Shown here: piece by piece, positions 16,837 to 26,267 of the stretch
How positions within the stretch are numbered: position 1 is the first letter of the stretch
How the letters are laid out: every line of letters starts with the position of its first letter
Translations under genes and position numbers: made by a program
Assembly (NCBI GenBank): GCA_900753245.1
Contig: CAADYJ010000013.1
Coordinates: 1 to 63,592, forward strand
Reading direction: 5' to 3'
DNA from: Clostridia bacterium
GTDB taxonomy: Bacteria > Bacillota > Clostridia > TANB77 > CAG-508
DNA length: 63,592 bases
Notes under the pieces: generated by a model
Told to the model about the DNA's origin: nothing
The model's input: the letters and a program-made list of their open reading frames with translations, nothing else
Database searches by the model: none

Positions 16837-16959
16837 TGGAAATTTTATGAAAAATACACTAAAAAGTCGAAAAAATATCAATTTTTTATTTTAATATTAT
16901 CTTGTATAAAAATAAAACAAATGGTAGAATATTACTAATAATAAACAGGGAGAAAAAAT

Positions 16960-17838
16960 ATGTATAAATTAATTGCAATAGATTTAGATGGTACCTTATT
17001 AAATTCATATGGAGAAGTTTCAAATAGAAATAAAAAAGCGATAGAAGAAACATTAAAAAAAGATGTAGAAGTTGTTTTAACTTCTGGCAGACCAATAATG
17101 TCTGTTTTAAACTTAGCAAATGAACTTGGTGCAAATAATTATATAATTTGTGGAAATGGTGCAATAACATATGATATAAAAAAACAAAAGACTATATATG
17201 ATAGATTTTTAGAAAAATCAAAAGTTTTACAAATAATAAAAATTTGTGAAGAAAATAGCATTTATTATAATGTATACACTAAAAATAATATATTAACTAA
17301 AAATTTAAGTTACAATATCTTATTTTATAATCAAGAAAATGCAAATAAACCAGATGAAAAAAAGACAAGAATAACAGTTATGGATAATATTTATAATTAT
17401 ATATTAGAAAGAGAAGAACAAGATTATTTAAAAATAACAATATGTGATAGTAGTAAAGTAGTATTTTCTAGTATAATAAAAAAATTAAGAACAATAAAAG
17501 ATGTGGAAGTATTAGATGTTGCACATATGTCTAGAAAAATGATAAAAGATGGAACTGATAGAGTTTCTTTAGAATATTATTATACAGAAATAACTAATAC
17601 AAATGTTGATAAATGGGATGCGTTAAGTTATTTAGCAAAAATGCTAAAAATAGAAGAAAACGAAATAGTTGCAATAGGCGATAATGTAAATGATTTGAAT
17701 ATGGTAAAAAATGCAGGATTAGGTATTATAATGCAAAATAGCGCACCTTATATAAAAGAACAAGCTGATGTTGTTGTAAAAGATAATGATAATGATGGAG
17801 TAGCACAAGCATTAGAAGAATATATTATAAAAGAATAA
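16960..17838 (+). CDS. HAD-superfamily (Cof-type) phosphatase
   Basis: This is a 292-aa class IIB haloacid dehalogenase-like hydrolase. Motif I is DLDGTLLNS (residues 8-16, with the nucleophile Asp8), motif II is TSGRP, and motif IV is GDNVNDLNM near residue 245. A Cof-type alpha/beta cap lies between motifs II and III. Such enzymes dephosphorylate sugar phosphates, FMN or related small molecules; the exact substrate cannot be read from sequence. A GGGAG ribosome binding site precedes the ATG. The 54-aa gene follows 67 bases downstream and could be co-transcribed. Confidence 0.9.
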   Translation: MYKLIAIDLDGTLLNSYGEVSNRNKKAIEETLKKDVEVVLTSGRPIMSVLNLANELGANNYIICGNGAITYDIKKQKTIYDRFLEKSKVLQIIKICEENSIYYNVYTKNNILTKNLSYNILFYNQENANKPDEKKTRITVMDNIYNYILEREEQDYLKITICDSSKVVFSSIIKKLRTIKDVEVLDVAHMSRKMIKDGTDRVSLEYYYTEITNTNVDKWDALSYLAKMLKIEENEIVAIGDNVNDLNMVKNAGLGIIMQNSAPYIKEQADVVVKDNDNDGVAQALEEYIIKE

Positions 17839-17905
17839 AAATATAGAAGAATGTACAAACTAAAATAAAAGGTTTTTACATTTTTTTGTAGAAAGGAATT
17901 ATATA

Positions 17906-18070
17906 ATGAAAAATAGGAAAAGAGAAATAGATAAAAGCGAAAGCTTACTTGAAGAAGATTCAACAAAATATGGGGAATTTGTTACTTCATATTTTGCATG
18001 GATACCATTAGATAAACAAAAGAAAAAGGCAGAACAGTTGGATCAAATGACAAAAACAAAAGAGCCTTAA
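17906..18070 (+). CDS. Small hypothetical protein, 54 aa
   Basis: This short gene encodes a charged 54-aa protein starting MKNRKREIDKSESLLEEDS and containing YGEFVTSYFAWIPLDKQKK. I do not recognise a family. A GAAAGGAATT ribosome binding site lies 6-9 bases before the ATG, and a strong terminator overlaps the stop codon, so it looks real. It may be co-transcribed with the HAD phosphatase gene. No membrane segment or cysteine is present. Confidence 0.6.
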   Translation: MKNRKREIDKSESLLEEDSTKYGEFVTSYFAWIPLDKQKKKAEQLDQMTKTKEP

Positions 18071-18087
18071 ATTTCAAGGCTCTTTTT
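18058..18087 (+). terminator. Terminator overlapping the end of the 54-aa gene
   Basis: The stem AGAGCCTT/AAGGCTCT is followed by TTTTTG. The left arm includes the last codons of the gene. Confidence 0.85.
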
Positions 18088-18218
18088 GTGAGATTAAAGT
18101 CGGGTCAAATCACTGTTCCCATTAGTATGGAATAAAAATTTTTTCAAACTAAAACCTCCTTTACAAATAGTAAAGCATTTAAAATATAACATAAAAACAA
18201 AAAAAGTTAAATAAATTA

Positions 18219-18277
18219 TTGACATTATGTAAAAAGATGTTATAATAGATTGTAGGTCAAAGAAAGTCAAAGTCAAA
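18219..18277 (+). promoter_or_regulatory. ctsR operon promoter with CtsR operator
   Basis: TTGACA (18219-18224) and TATAAT (18241-18246) are spaced by 16 bases. The expected start site overlaps a perfect CtsR box, GGTCAAAGAAAGTCAAA (18255-18271). A third GTCAAA hexamer follows immediately (18272-18277). Repression by CtsR would block this promoter and give autoregulation of the ctsR-mcsA-mcsB-clpC operon. Confidence 0.92.
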
Positions 18278-18301
18278 TGTAAAATAAGAGGTGGTAACAA
18301 A

Positions 18302-18751
18302 ATGAGAGTATCAGATATGATAGAAGAATTTATAAAAGAATTATTTACACAAGATGAAGATTATGTAGAAATACAAAGAAATGAATTAGCAGAACATTTT
18401 AATTGTGTACCATCACAAATAAACTATGTAATACAAACAAGGTTTAAGCCATCACAGGGGTATTATGTAGAAAGCAAACGTGGTGGTGGAGGCCACATAA
18501 AAATAAAAAAAGTAAATATTACAAAAAGTAATTATTTTATGCATATTATTAATAGTGTTGGAAATACATTAACTAATCAAGAAGTAGATATATTTATTAG
18601 TAATTTCTTATCATATCAAATGGTTTCTAGCATTGAAGCAAAATTAATAAAAATTGCTACAAGTGATAATGTGCTTAAGTTGCCACAACCAACAAGAGAT
18701 GAAATAAGAGCTAATATATTTAAAAATATGCTAGTAAATTTAATTGAATAG
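18302..18751 (+). CDS. ctsR: CtsR transcriptional repressor
   Basis: CtsR represses class III heat-shock genes (clpC, clpP and others) by binding tandem GGTCAAA heptads. McsB modification or ClpCP degradation relieves repression. The 149-aa protein has the N-terminal winged helix with HFNCVPSQINYVIQTRF and the glycine-rich wing KRGGGGHIKI, plus the C-terminal dimerisation part. An AGAGGTGG ribosome binding site precedes the ATG. It leads the operon and has a perfect operator upstream. A GGGAC-type palindromic repeat lies between it and mcsA. Confidence 0.96.
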   Translation: MRVSDMIEEFIKELFTQDEDYVEIQRNELAEHFNCVPSQINYVIQTRFKPSQGYYVESKRGGGGHIKIKKVNITKSNYFMHIINSVGNTLTNQEVDIFISNFLSYQMVSSIEAKLIKIATSDNVLKLPQPTRDEIRANIFKNMLVNLIE

Positions 18752-18812
18752 CAATTAGGGACAGTCCCTAATTGAGAAAAAGTAACAATTGGGGACTGTC
18801 CCAAATTGGGTA
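18752..18812. repeat. GGGACAGTCCC-type double palindrome between ctsR and mcsA
   Basis: Two short palindromes, AATTAGGGACAGTCCCTAATT and a TTGGGGACTGTCCCAA-centred one, lie in the 83-base gap after the ctsR stop codon. They are related to the copies at 49977-50028 and 57852-57916. Confidence 0.8.
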
Positions 18813-18834
18813 ATTTGTAAAGGAGTTGATTAAT

Positions 18835-19395
18835 ATGTTATGTGAAAATTGTGGAAATAATGAAGCAACTGTGAGATATACTCAAATTATTAACGGAGTA
18901 AAGAAACAAATGAATCTATGTCATAAATGTGCTGAAAGTTTAGGAATTGATAATATATCTTTTAATATGCCAATTCAATTCTCTAATTTTTTAGGAGATA
19001 TGTTTGATGATGGTATGAATGATTTTTTACCAAGTTTAATAAAGCAAGATACATTACTTTGTGATAAGTGTAAGATGAGTTATGAAGATTTTATTGAAAC
19101 AGGTAAGTTTGGATGTGATGAATGTTACAATACTTTTTCAAATAAAGTAGATGTTTTACTAAAAAATATACATGGTGTTAATCGTCATGTTGGAAGAAAT
19201 GGAAGGTTAGTATCAAATAGACAAAAAGATAGACCTACAGAAGAAATTACTAAAGAACAGGATAATATTTCAGATAATTCTATTGAAGGTAAATTATTGA
19301 AATTAAAAGAAAAATTAAAAAATGAAGTAAAAGAAGAACGTTATGAAGATGCTGCTAAAACAAGAGATGAAATAAAAAAGTTAAGCAAAGAGTAA
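18835..19395 (+). CDS. mcsA: McsA, activator of the protein arginine kinase McsB
   Basis: McsA (186 aa) binds and activates McsB. It has four CXXC zinc motifs (CENCGNNE, CHKCAE, CDKC, CDEC) in the N-terminal two thirds and a C-terminal UVR motif (EERYEDAAKTRDEIKKL) that contacts partners such as McsB or ClpC. The ATG at 18835 follows AAAGGAGTTGAT at good spacing; an in-frame TTG at 18826 is less likely. It sits in the standard ctsR-mcsA-mcsB-clpC order with a 15-base gap to mcsB. Confidence 0.95.
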   Translation: MLCENCGNNEATVRYTQIINGVKKQMNLCHKCAESLGIDNISFNMPIQFSNFLGDMFDDGMNDFLPSLIKQDTLLCDKCKMSYEDFIETGKFGCDECYNTFSNKVDVLLKNIHGVNRHVGRNGRLVSNRQKDRPTEEITKEQDNISDNSIEGKLLKLKEKLKNEVKEERYEDAAKTRDEIKKLSKE

Positions 19396-19410
19396 AAGTA
19401 GGAGGAAAAT

Positions 19411-20433
19411 ATGAATTGGTATTTAGAAAATGGAAAAGAGTCTGATGTTATAGTTAGTTCTCGAGTTAGATTAGCAAGAAATATAAAAGAGTTTCCTTTT
19501 AAAATTAGAATGTCAAAAGTCCAAAAAGAAAAAATGTTAGAAAAAATTAAATTTATAACTCCTCAAATAGGATATGGTCTTAAATTTATGTATTTAAAAG
19601 ATATGGATGATATAACTAAAATGTCATTGGTAGAAAAAAATATTATAAGTCCAGAATTAGCTCTTGCAGAAGATGATGAAGCTATACTGATTAATGATGA
19701 AGAAAATATTTGCATAATGTTAAATGAAGAAGATCATATTAGATTGCAAGTATTTACAAGTGGTTTAGATTTGCAGAATACTTTAAATTTAGCAGTAGAA
19801 ATAGATAACAAATTAGATGAATTATTAGGTTTTAGTTGTAATGAAAAATATGGATATTTAACTGCATGTCCTACAAATGTTGGAACAGGTTTAAGAGCAT
19901 CTGTTATGGTTCATTTACCAGCTCTAAAAATAACTGGTAACTTGAGTAAAATTCTTCATATTGTTAATAATTTTGGAATGACTATTAGAGGAATGTATGG
20001 AGAAGATAGCCAAAGCAAAGGAGACATTTATCAAATTTCTAACATTCAAACATTAGGAATGGATGAAAAAGAAATTATTTTGAATTTAGAAAATATTACA
20101 AAAAAGGTAGTTGAACAAGAGCGTTTAGCAAGAAAATATTTAGCTAAAAATGGAATAGAACTAGAAGACAAAGTTTATCGTTCATATGGTATTTTAACAA
20201 ATGCAAGAAAGTTAAATTCAGATGAATGTAGTAATTTATTATCAAATGTGAAATTAGGCACAGATTTAGGTATTATAACAGAATTAGATGATTTAACAGT
20301 AAAGAAAATGATGTTATATACAAAACCTGCAAATTTACAAAAATTTTTAGGTAAGATATTGGATGCAAATCAAAGAGATATAAAAAGAGCTGAAATAATA
20401 AAACAGATTATAAAAAGTAAGGAAGGTGATTAA
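19411..20433 (+). CDS. mcsB: Protein arginine kinase McsB
   Basis: McsB phosphorylates arginines on misfolded proteins and on CtsR, marking substrates for ClpCP. The 340-aa protein belongs to the phosphagen kinase fold. The N-terminal SSRVRLARN motif, the NEEDHIRLQ motif, and the CPTNVGTGLRASVMVHLPAL nucleotide-binding stretch are visible. The length is normal. It ends one base before the clpC ATG, so translation is coupled. The ribosome binding site is AGGAGG. Confidence 0.96.
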   Translation: MNWYLENGKESDVIVSSRVRLARNIKEFPFKIRMSKVQKEKMLEKIKFITPQIGYGLKFMYLKDMDDITKMSLVEKNIISPELALAEDDEAILINDEENICIMLNEEDHIRLQVFTSGLDLQNTLNLAVEIDNKLDELLGFSCNEKYGYLTACPTNVGTGLRASVMVHLPALKITGNLSKILHIVNNFGMTIRGMYGEDSQSKGDIYQISNIQTLGMDEKEIILNLENITKKVVEQERLARKYLAKNGIELEDKVYRSYGILTNARKLNSDECSNLLSNVKLGTDLGIITELDDLTVKKMMLYTKPANLQKFLGKILDANQRDIKRAEIIKQIIKSKEGD

Positions 20434-20434
20434 A

Positions 20435-22894
20435 ATGATGTATAAATTTACAAAAAGAGCAGAAAAAGCTATTGAAATAGCAAATCAAATTGCGTTAGAT
20501 TTTGGTCATAACTATATAGGAACAGAGCATTTATTATATGGTCTTTTAAAAGAAGGATCAGGAATAGCAAGTAAAGTACTAGAAAATCAAGGGATTACTC
20601 CAGAACAAATAGAGGAACAAATTGATTTACTAGTAGGAAGAAATGAAGAAATTGACAGTCAAAGTGTAATAGGATTTACTCCTAGAACTAAAAGGGTCAT
20701 AGAAAATGCATTTAGAGAAGCTAAAAAGGTAGGGTCAGACTTTATTGGAACAGAACATCTTTTAGTGGGCATTATGCGTGAGGGAGATAGCGTAGCAGTT
20801 AGAATTATGCTAGATTTAAATGTTAATCCTCAAAAGCTATATAATGAAATTGTAAAAATATTAAATGAAGATAGTAAGGAAACAGAGTTTTCAGAAAAAA
20901 GAAGTGGTAGTTCTAAAAATTTAGGCAGTTATAATCAAACTCAAACACTTAATCAATATGGTACAGATTTAACAAAACAAGCAATCGATGGAAAATTAGA
21001 TCCTGTAATAGGAAGAAAAGAAGAAATAGAAAGAGTTATTCAAATATTATCAAGAAGAATGAAAAATAATCCTTGCTTAATAGGAGAACCAGGTGTAGGT
21101 AAGACAGCGGTGGTAGAAGGATTAGCACAAAAAATAATTAGTGATGATGTACCTAAACAATTAAAAGACAAAAGAGTAGTAACTTTAGATATTTCTAGTA
21201 TGGTAGCTGGAGCTAAATATCGTGGAGATTTTGAAGAAAGAATAAAGAAATGTTTAAACGAAGTAAAAAAAGCAGGAGATGTAATATTATTTATTGATGA
21301 AATTCATACAATTGTAGGAGCAGGTTCAGCAGAAGGGGCTGTAGATGCAGCTAATATTTTAAAACCTCTTTTAGCAAGAGGTGAAATACAATTAATAGGA
21401 GCTACTACTTTAAACGAATATCGTAAATATATAGAAAAGGATAGTGCTTTGGAAAGAAGATTTAGTCCTGTTACAGTAGCTGAGCCATCTTCAGAGGATG
21501 CTGAAAAAATTTTGGAAGGAATTGCAGATAAATATGAAGCACATCATAATGTAAAAATAACAAAAGAAGATATAAAAACAGCAGTAGATTTATCTGTTAG
21601 ATATATTAATGATAGATTTCTTCCAGATAAGGCAATAGATTTAATTGATGAAGCTGCTTCAAGAGTTAGAATGAAAGCATATAGTGAACCAGAAAATTTG
21701 AAAAAATTAGAGGAACAAATAGCAGTAATAGAAAAAGAAAAAGAAGACGCAGTACATTCGCAAGATTTTGAAAAGGCGGCAACATTAAGAGATAAAGAAA
21801 AACAAGAAAAAGAAAAATTAGAAAAAGAAAGAAAAAAATGGGAAAGTAAAAATAGCAAAGAAGTAATTACCTTAACAAAGGAAGATATTGCAGAAGTAAT
21901 ATCTAGTTGGACTAGAATACCAGTTAAAAAAATAACTCAAGATGAAAATGAAAAATTAAAAAACTTAGAAAAAGAGTTGCATAAAAGAGTAATAGGTCAA
22001 AATGAAGCTGTAGAAGCTGTAGCAAAAGCAATAAGACGTGGTAGAGTAGGATTAAAAGATCCTAATAGACCAATAGGTTCATTTTTATTCTTAGGACCAA
22101 CAGGTGTTGGAAAAACAGAACTTTCAAAAGCTTTAGCAGAAAGCTTATTTGGAAATGAAGAATCTATGATAAGAATTGATATGTCTGAATATATGGAAGG
22201 TCATAGTGTTTCAAAATTAATTGGTTCACCTCCTGGATATGTAGGATATGATGAAGGAGGACAATTAACAGAAAAAATACGTAGAAATCCATATTCTGTT
22301 ATATTATTTGATGAAATAGAAAAGGCTCATCCAGACGTAATGAATATGTTGTTACAAATATTAGATGATGGTAGATTAACAGATAGTAATGGTAGATGCG
22401 TTAATTTCAAAAATACAGTTATTATAATGACATCAAATGTTGGAGCAAGATTAATTACAGATAAAAAAACATTAGGTTTTTCTGCTTCAAAAGAAGCAAA
22501 TGAAGAAAGTATGAAGGATTATAAAGAAACTAAAAAAGATGTAATGGCAGAATTAAAAAAGCAATTTAGACCTGAATTTATAAATCGTATTGATGAAATT
22601 ATTGTATTCCATAAATTACAGAAAGAAGAAATGAGACAAATAGTTGAGATTATGTTAAAACAAGTTCAAAAACGTATGGAAGCCCAAAATATAAAACTAG
22701 ATATACAAGATAATGTAAAAGATAAAATAATAGAAAAAGGAATAGATACAAATTACGGTGCTCGTCCATTAAAAAGAACTATTCAAAATATGGTAGAAGA
22801 TAAAATAGCAGAAGCTATTTTAGATGGAAAAATAAAACAAAATAAAAAATCAATAGTAACTTTAGATGAAAAAGGTGAAATACTAATTAAATAA
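20435..22894 (+). CDS. clpC: ATP-dependent Clp protease ATPase subunit ClpC
   Basis: ClpC (819 aa) is the class I Hsp100 unfoldase that delivers arginine-phosphorylated or adaptor-bound substrates to ClpP. It has two N-terminal Clp-N repeats, an AAA1 domain with GEPGVGKT, and a middle coiled-coil domain with a UVR-like DFEKAATLRDKEK motif. An AAA2 domain carries GPTGVGKTELSKALA and the sensor region NYGARPLKR. The ATG at 20435 follows AAGGAAGG and is one base past the mcsB stop; a second ATG follows directly. It is the last gene of the CtsR-controlled operon. Confidence 0.97.
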   Translation: MMYKFTKRAEKAIEIANQIALDFGHNYIGTEHLLYGLLKEGSGIASKVLENQGITPEQIEEQIDLLVGRNEEIDSQSVIGFTPRTKRVIENAFREAKKVGSDFIGTEHLLVGIMREGDSVAVRIMLDLNVNPQKLYNEIVKILNEDSKETEFSEKRSGSSKNLGSYNQTQTLNQYGTDLTKQAIDGKLDPVIGRKEEIERVIQILSRRMKNNPCLIGEPGVGKTAVVEGLAQKIISDDVPKQLKDKRVVTLDISSMVAGAKYRGDFEERIKKCLNEVKKAGDVILFIDEIHTIVGAGSAEGAVDAANILKPLLARGEIQLIGATTLNEYRKYIEKDSALERRFSPVTVAEPSSEDAEKILEGIADKYEAHHNVKITKEDIKTAVDLSVRYINDRFLPDKAIDLIDEAASRVRMKAYSEPENLKKLEEQIAVIEKEKEDAVHSQDFEKAATLRDKEKQEKEKLEKERKKWESKNSKEVITLTKEDIAEVISSWTRIPVKKITQDENEKLKNLEKELHKRVIGQNEAVEAVAKAIRRGRVGLKDPNRPIGSFLFLGPTGVGKTELSKALAESLFGNEESMIRIDMSEYMEGHSVSKLIGSPPGYVGYDEGGQLTEKIRRNPYSVILFDEIEKAHPDVMNMLLQILDDGRLTDSNGRCVNFKNTVIIMTSNVGARLITDKKTLGFSASKEANEESMKDYKETKKDVMAELKKQFRPEFINRIDEIIVFHKLQKEEMRQIVEIMLKQVQKRMEAQNIKLDIQDNVKDKIIEKGIDTNYGARPLKRTIQNMVEDKIAEAILDGKIKQNKKSIVTLDEKGEILIK

Positions 22895-22900
22895 AAAAAG

Positions 22901-22951
22901 CGAGCCTTAGATTTTCTAGCAAATGCAAATTTTAAGAAAATCTAAGGCTCG
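22901..22951 (-). terminator. Terminator between clpC and the CDF gene
   Basis: A 17-bp stem starts CGAGCCTTAGATTTTCT. On the minus strand it is followed by C and T7, so it mainly ends the cation-efflux transcript. The hairpin may also stabilise the clpC mRNA end. Confidence 0.85.
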
Positions 22952-22957
22952 TTATAC

Positions 22958-23815
22958 TTATATTGGGTTTACGTGAATGATTGTGTTATATACTTTATCC
23001 AATGAATTTATATTTTTTTCTAAACTATCAGCTAATTTATGACTTTCAAATGTTGACATATTTCCATCTACTAATATTGTTAAAACGATTACATATTGAT
23101 ATCCAACAGGTGTAGATGAAAAATTTTCTAATTTTTTTATTTCTTTATAATTTCTTACATAGTGCAGAATTAAATCTTTAGTATCTTCATCAATGGATTC
23201 GTCCATAAGAATATTATAACTTTCTATAAAAATTTTAATTCCAGTAAATGCAATCCAAATAGAAATACCAACACCTACAACACCATCAAGCCAAGTAATA
23301 CCAATTAAACTACCTAAAATAGATATTAAAGTAAAAGTAGTTACTACGCAATCATTTCTATGATCTTTACTGTTTGCTTCTAATAGAATATTATTAAATT
23401 TTTTACATAACTTATTTGTATATATAAATAATATAAATTTTACTAAAATTGTGATTAAACATACTATTACTAATAACCATGAAAATTTCATAGTACTTCC
23501 ATTTATTATAGAAAAAGCTGAATCATATAATAGTTTGAAAGCCACAACAATCATAGAAATACTAATAAACAAGGAAAAGATATACTCTGCCTTTCCGTGT
23601 CCAAAATTATGGGATTCGTCTTTGGGTTCACTTGCTATCTTGTTTCCTATCCAAGTCATAACAGAGGCAAAAATATCACCTGCACTATTAGCTGCGTCTG
23701 CAATCATGGATTGAGAATTAGTTATAAATCCAATACTTCCTTTTATAATTAATAGAAAAAGATTTCCAATAATTCCTAAAAAACTTGCTTTTTTAGTTTC
23801 TTTAAAACGATTCAT
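22958..23815 (-). CDS. Cation diffusion facilitator family transporter
   Basis: This 285-aa CDF (ZnT-like) protein is probably a divalent metal/proton antiporter for Zn2+, Mn2+, Fe2+ or Co2+ export at the cytoplasmic membrane. Six membrane segments are followed by a cytoplasmic ferredoxin-like domain (about 205-285) with the conserved metal-binding end IIHVNP. The transport-site residues are in the DAANSAGD (TM2) and NDCVVT (TM5) motifs. The HNFGHGKAEYI stretch is the usual TM2-TM3 loop. An AGGAGAA ribosome binding site precedes the ATG. It is transcribed alone. Confidence 0.93.
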   Translation of the reverse strand: MNRFKETKKASFLGIIGNLFLLIIKGSIGFITNSQSMIADAANSAGDIFASVMTWIGNKIASEPKDESHNFGHGKAEYIFSLFISISMIVVAFKLLYDSAFSIINGSTMKFSWLLVIVCLITILVKFILFIYTNKLCKKFNNILLEANSKDHRNDCVVTTFTLISILGSLIGITWLDGVVGVGISIWIAFTGIKIFIESYNILMDESIDEDTKDLILHYVRNYKEIKKLENFSSTPVGYQYVIVLTILVDGNMSTFESHKLADSLEKNINSLDKVYNTIIHVNPI

Positions 23816-23877
23816 AAAAATTTTCTCCTATCATATAGTATATGTATTCAAATAAAAAAATACAAAAATAAAAGATG

Positions 23878-23906
23878 TCACAATTAGGGATAAACCCTAA
23901 TTGTGA
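23878..23906. repeat. Perfect palindrome after the 140-aa gene
   Basis: TCACAATTAGGG and CCCTAATTGTGA are a perfect 12-bp inverted repeat with a 5-base loop. It directly follows (on the minus strand) the stop codon of the 140-aa gene. The outer arms match the copy at 57852-57916. Confidence 0.85.
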
Positions 23907-23907
23907 C

Positions 23908-24330
23908 TTAGTAATCATCTACACTAAAAGCCAAAGGACTTGTTAAATAAGTAACATTGTTTATTATAAAGCAAAAACAATATTCTAAATATTCGTAAGT
24001 CCGCTTAAAACGGTATGAACAATCAAATGTACTATAGACGTCTGGACCTTTTAAAATTTTTCCAAAGTAAGAAGCTTTTAAAACTTTAACGTCAATGGGT
24101 TTATTATATGATTGAAAAAATGATATTTCATAATCAATATAATTAACCTTTTTTATTTCAAAATGATTTATTCGTAAAAAGCTATCAGGTTCTTGACTTA
24201 AGTATAAATTCTCTTTTAGGTTGGGCGAAAGTAATAAAAATACAGGTTCTATCCATCCTAAATTTTCACATATAGATATACTAAATGTGGTTTCTTCTGA
24301 AGTGGAAGTTGTACAATGTATTTTTTTCAT
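23908..24330 (-). CDS. Hypothetical protein, 140 aa
   Basis: I do not recognise this protein. It is a soluble, aromatic-rich and probably beta-rich protein with repeated patches of charged and hydrophobic residues (KLHCTTS-like start, CSYRFKRTYEYLEYCFCF near the end). It has no signal peptide and no membrane segment. The ribosome binding site AGGAGGTATATGG overlaps the start region. It carries an in-frame CGG codon at complement 24001-24003 (AAG CGG ACT). Its stop codon abuts a palindromic repeat. Confidence 0.55.
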   Translation of the reverse strand: MKKIHCTTSTSEETTFSISICENLGWIEPVFLLLSPNLKENLYLSQEPDSFLRINHFEIKKVNYIDYEISFFQSYNKPIDVKVLKASYFGKILKGPDVYSTFDCSYRFKRTYEYLEYCFCFIINNVTYLTSPLAFSVDDY

Positions 24331-24488
24331 CCATATACCTCCTTATAATTATAGTAAAGGTATTAATATAGTTTTCTTTATAATATGATTATTTTACAAA
24401 AATGTCAATATATAAACGTGTAAAACTATTGAAAAAAAAACAACTTTGTGATATAAATTTGATATACGGAAATAAGGGAAAAGTGAAA

Positions 24489-25514
24489 ATGAAAAATATA
24501 AAAGATTTTACATTAGAAGAATTAAAAGAAGAATTAAAAAAAATAGGAGAAAAGAGTTTTAGAGCAGAGCAAATATTTAAATGGTTATATGTAGAAAAAG
24601 TAAAAAGTTTTGATGAGATGACTAATTTATCTATTGCTCTAAGAGAAACGTTAAAAGCAAATTATTCAATTTGTAATTTTAATATAATAAAAAAACAAGA
24701 ATCTTCAGACGGAACTAAAAAATATTTATTTGATGTTTTAGATGAAAATGCCATAGAAACAGTTCTTATGCAGTATCATCATGGACAAACAATTTGTGTA
24801 TCATCACAGATAGGATGCAAAATGGGATGTAAGTTTTGTGCATCAACGGGAATTGCATTTGTAAGAAGTTTAACAAGTGGAGAAATTGTTGAGCAAATAT
24901 TAGCAGTAGAGCAAGATACAAATTCTAGAATATCTAATATTGTCTTTATGGGAATAGGAGAACCTTTGGATAATTATGATAATGTTATAAAAGCAATAAG
25001 AATTATAAACGATCCAAAAGGATTAAATATAGGAGCAAGACATATAAGTGTTTCTACAAGTGGATTAGTACCCAAAATATATGATTTAGCGAAAGAAAAT
25101 ATACCATGTACTTTATCTATTTCATTACATGCTACTAGTAATGAAAAAAGAAGTAAAATGATGCCAGTAAATAATGCATATCCTATAGAAGAATTAATTA
25201 AAGCTTGTAAAGACTATATAAAAGCTACTAATAGAAGAATTTCATTTGAATATGCTTTAGCTAAAGATAATAATGATAATTTAGAAGATGCTAAAGAATT
25301 GGTTAAATTATTGAAAGGAATGTTATGCCATGTAAATTTAATTCCTATCAATAAAATAGAAAATGGAATGTACGTAAAAAGTACAAATGAAAATATAATA
25401 CGTTTTAGAGATTATTTAAATGATCATGGAATAGTTGCAACAATAAGAAGAGAATTAGGTTCAGATATTGACGCAGCTTGTGGACAATTAAGAAGAAAAA
25501 ATTTACAAAACTAA
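24489..25514 (+). CDS. rlmN: 23S rRNA/tRNA adenine-C2 methyltransferase RlmN
   Basis: RlmN is a radical SAM enzyme that methylates A2503 of 23S rRNA (and A37 of some tRNAs) at C2. The 341-aa protein has the Cx3Cx2C cluster motif CKMGCKFC, the GEPLDNYDNV motif, and the C-terminal catalytic cysteine in DIDAACGQLRR. The ATG at 24489 is chosen because AAGGGAA lies 8 bases upstream and the protein then begins MKNIKDFTLEEL like other RlmN. A longer in-frame start at 24402 has no ribosome binding site. It heads the rlmN-prpC-prkC cluster, with prpC 11 bases downstream. Confidence 0.96.
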   Translation: MKNIKDFTLEELKEELKKIGEKSFRAEQIFKWLYVEKVKSFDEMTNLSIALRETLKANYSICNFNIIKKQESSDGTKKYLFDVLDENAIETVLMQYHHGQTICVSSQIGCKMGCKFCASTGIAFVRSLTSGEIVEQILAVEQDTNSRISNIVFMGIGEPLDNYDNVIKAIRIINDPKGLNIGARHISVSTSGLVPKIYDLAKENIPCTLSISLHATSNEKRSKMMPVNNAYPIEELIKACKDYIKATNRRISFEYALAKDNNDNLEDAKELVKLLKGMLCHVNLIPINKIENGMYVKSTNENIIRFRDYLNDHGIVATIRRELGSDIDAACGQLRRKNLQN

Positions 25515-25525
25515 GGAGGAAATAG

Positions 25526-26251
25526 ATGGAAGCTTTTGCAAAGACTGATATTGGAAAAGCAAGAGATATGAATCAAGATTATTACTATATATCTAAGCCA
25601 CAAGATGAAATACAAATTTTTATATTAGCAGATGGAATGGGTGGATATAAAGGTGGAGAAATAGCAAGTTGTCTTGCTACTAAAACAGCTTTAAGCTATA
25701 TACAAAGTAATTTTGAAAAAACATTAAAAGAAAAAGAAGAAATTTTAAAACTAATAAAAAGTAGTATTGAATATGCTAATATGGTAGTGTACGAAAAATC
25801 AAAAGAAAATAAAGAGCTAGAAGGAATGGGAACTACTATAGAAGTTTGTTTAATATATAATAATAAAATATATATTGGACATGTAGGAGATAGTAGAGTA
25901 TATAGAATACGAAAAGAATTTATAAGAAGATTAACTAGAGATCATAGTTATGTAGAAAAATTAGTTAAAGATGGAACAATAACAAGAGAAGAAGCAATGC
26001 ATCATCCTAAAAAGAACATGTTAACAAAGGCTCTTGGATGTACTGCGTTTGTAGATCCAGACGTAACAGTAAAAGGATTTTTGAAAGATGATATAATTCT
26101 TATGTGTTCGGATGGATTGACTAATATGATAGAAGAAGAGGAAATTTATAAAATAATAAGGCAAGATTATAGACTGGCTGCCAATAATTTAATTAATAAA
26201 GCTAATGAAAATGGTGGCTATGACAATGTGACGGCAATACTTATAAAATAA
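25526..26251 (+). CDS. prpC: PP2C-type serine/threonine phosphatase PrpC/Stp
   Basis: This 241-aa metal-dependent phosphatase reverses PrkC phosphorylation. PP2C metal motifs are visible: ADGMGGYKGGE (about 33-43), GHVGDSRVYR, SDGLTNM and GGYDNVT. The family's usual N-terminus KTDIGKARDMNQDYY is present. An AAGGAGG ribosome binding site precedes the ATG. It lies 16 bases upstream of prkC, the conserved kinase-phosphatase pair. Confidence 0.96.
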   Translation: MEAFAKTDIGKARDMNQDYYYISKPQDEIQIFILADGMGGYKGGEIASCLATKTALSYIQSNFEKTLKEKEEILKLIKSSIEYANMVVYEKSKENKELEGMGTTIEVCLIYNNKIYIGHVGDSRVYRIRKEFIRRLTRDHSYVEKLVKDGTITREEAMHHPKKNMLTKALGCTAFVDPDVTVKGFLKDDIILMCSDGLTNMIEEEEIYKIIRQDYRLAANNLINKANENGGYDNVTAILIK

Positions 26252-26267
26252 ATAAGGAGAGAAAAAT

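Noticed and set aside
24402..24488. Extended N-terminus of RlmN
   Set aside because: No ribosome site at 24402 and the extra residues do not resemble RlmN. The ATG at 24489 has AAGGGAA at proper spacing.
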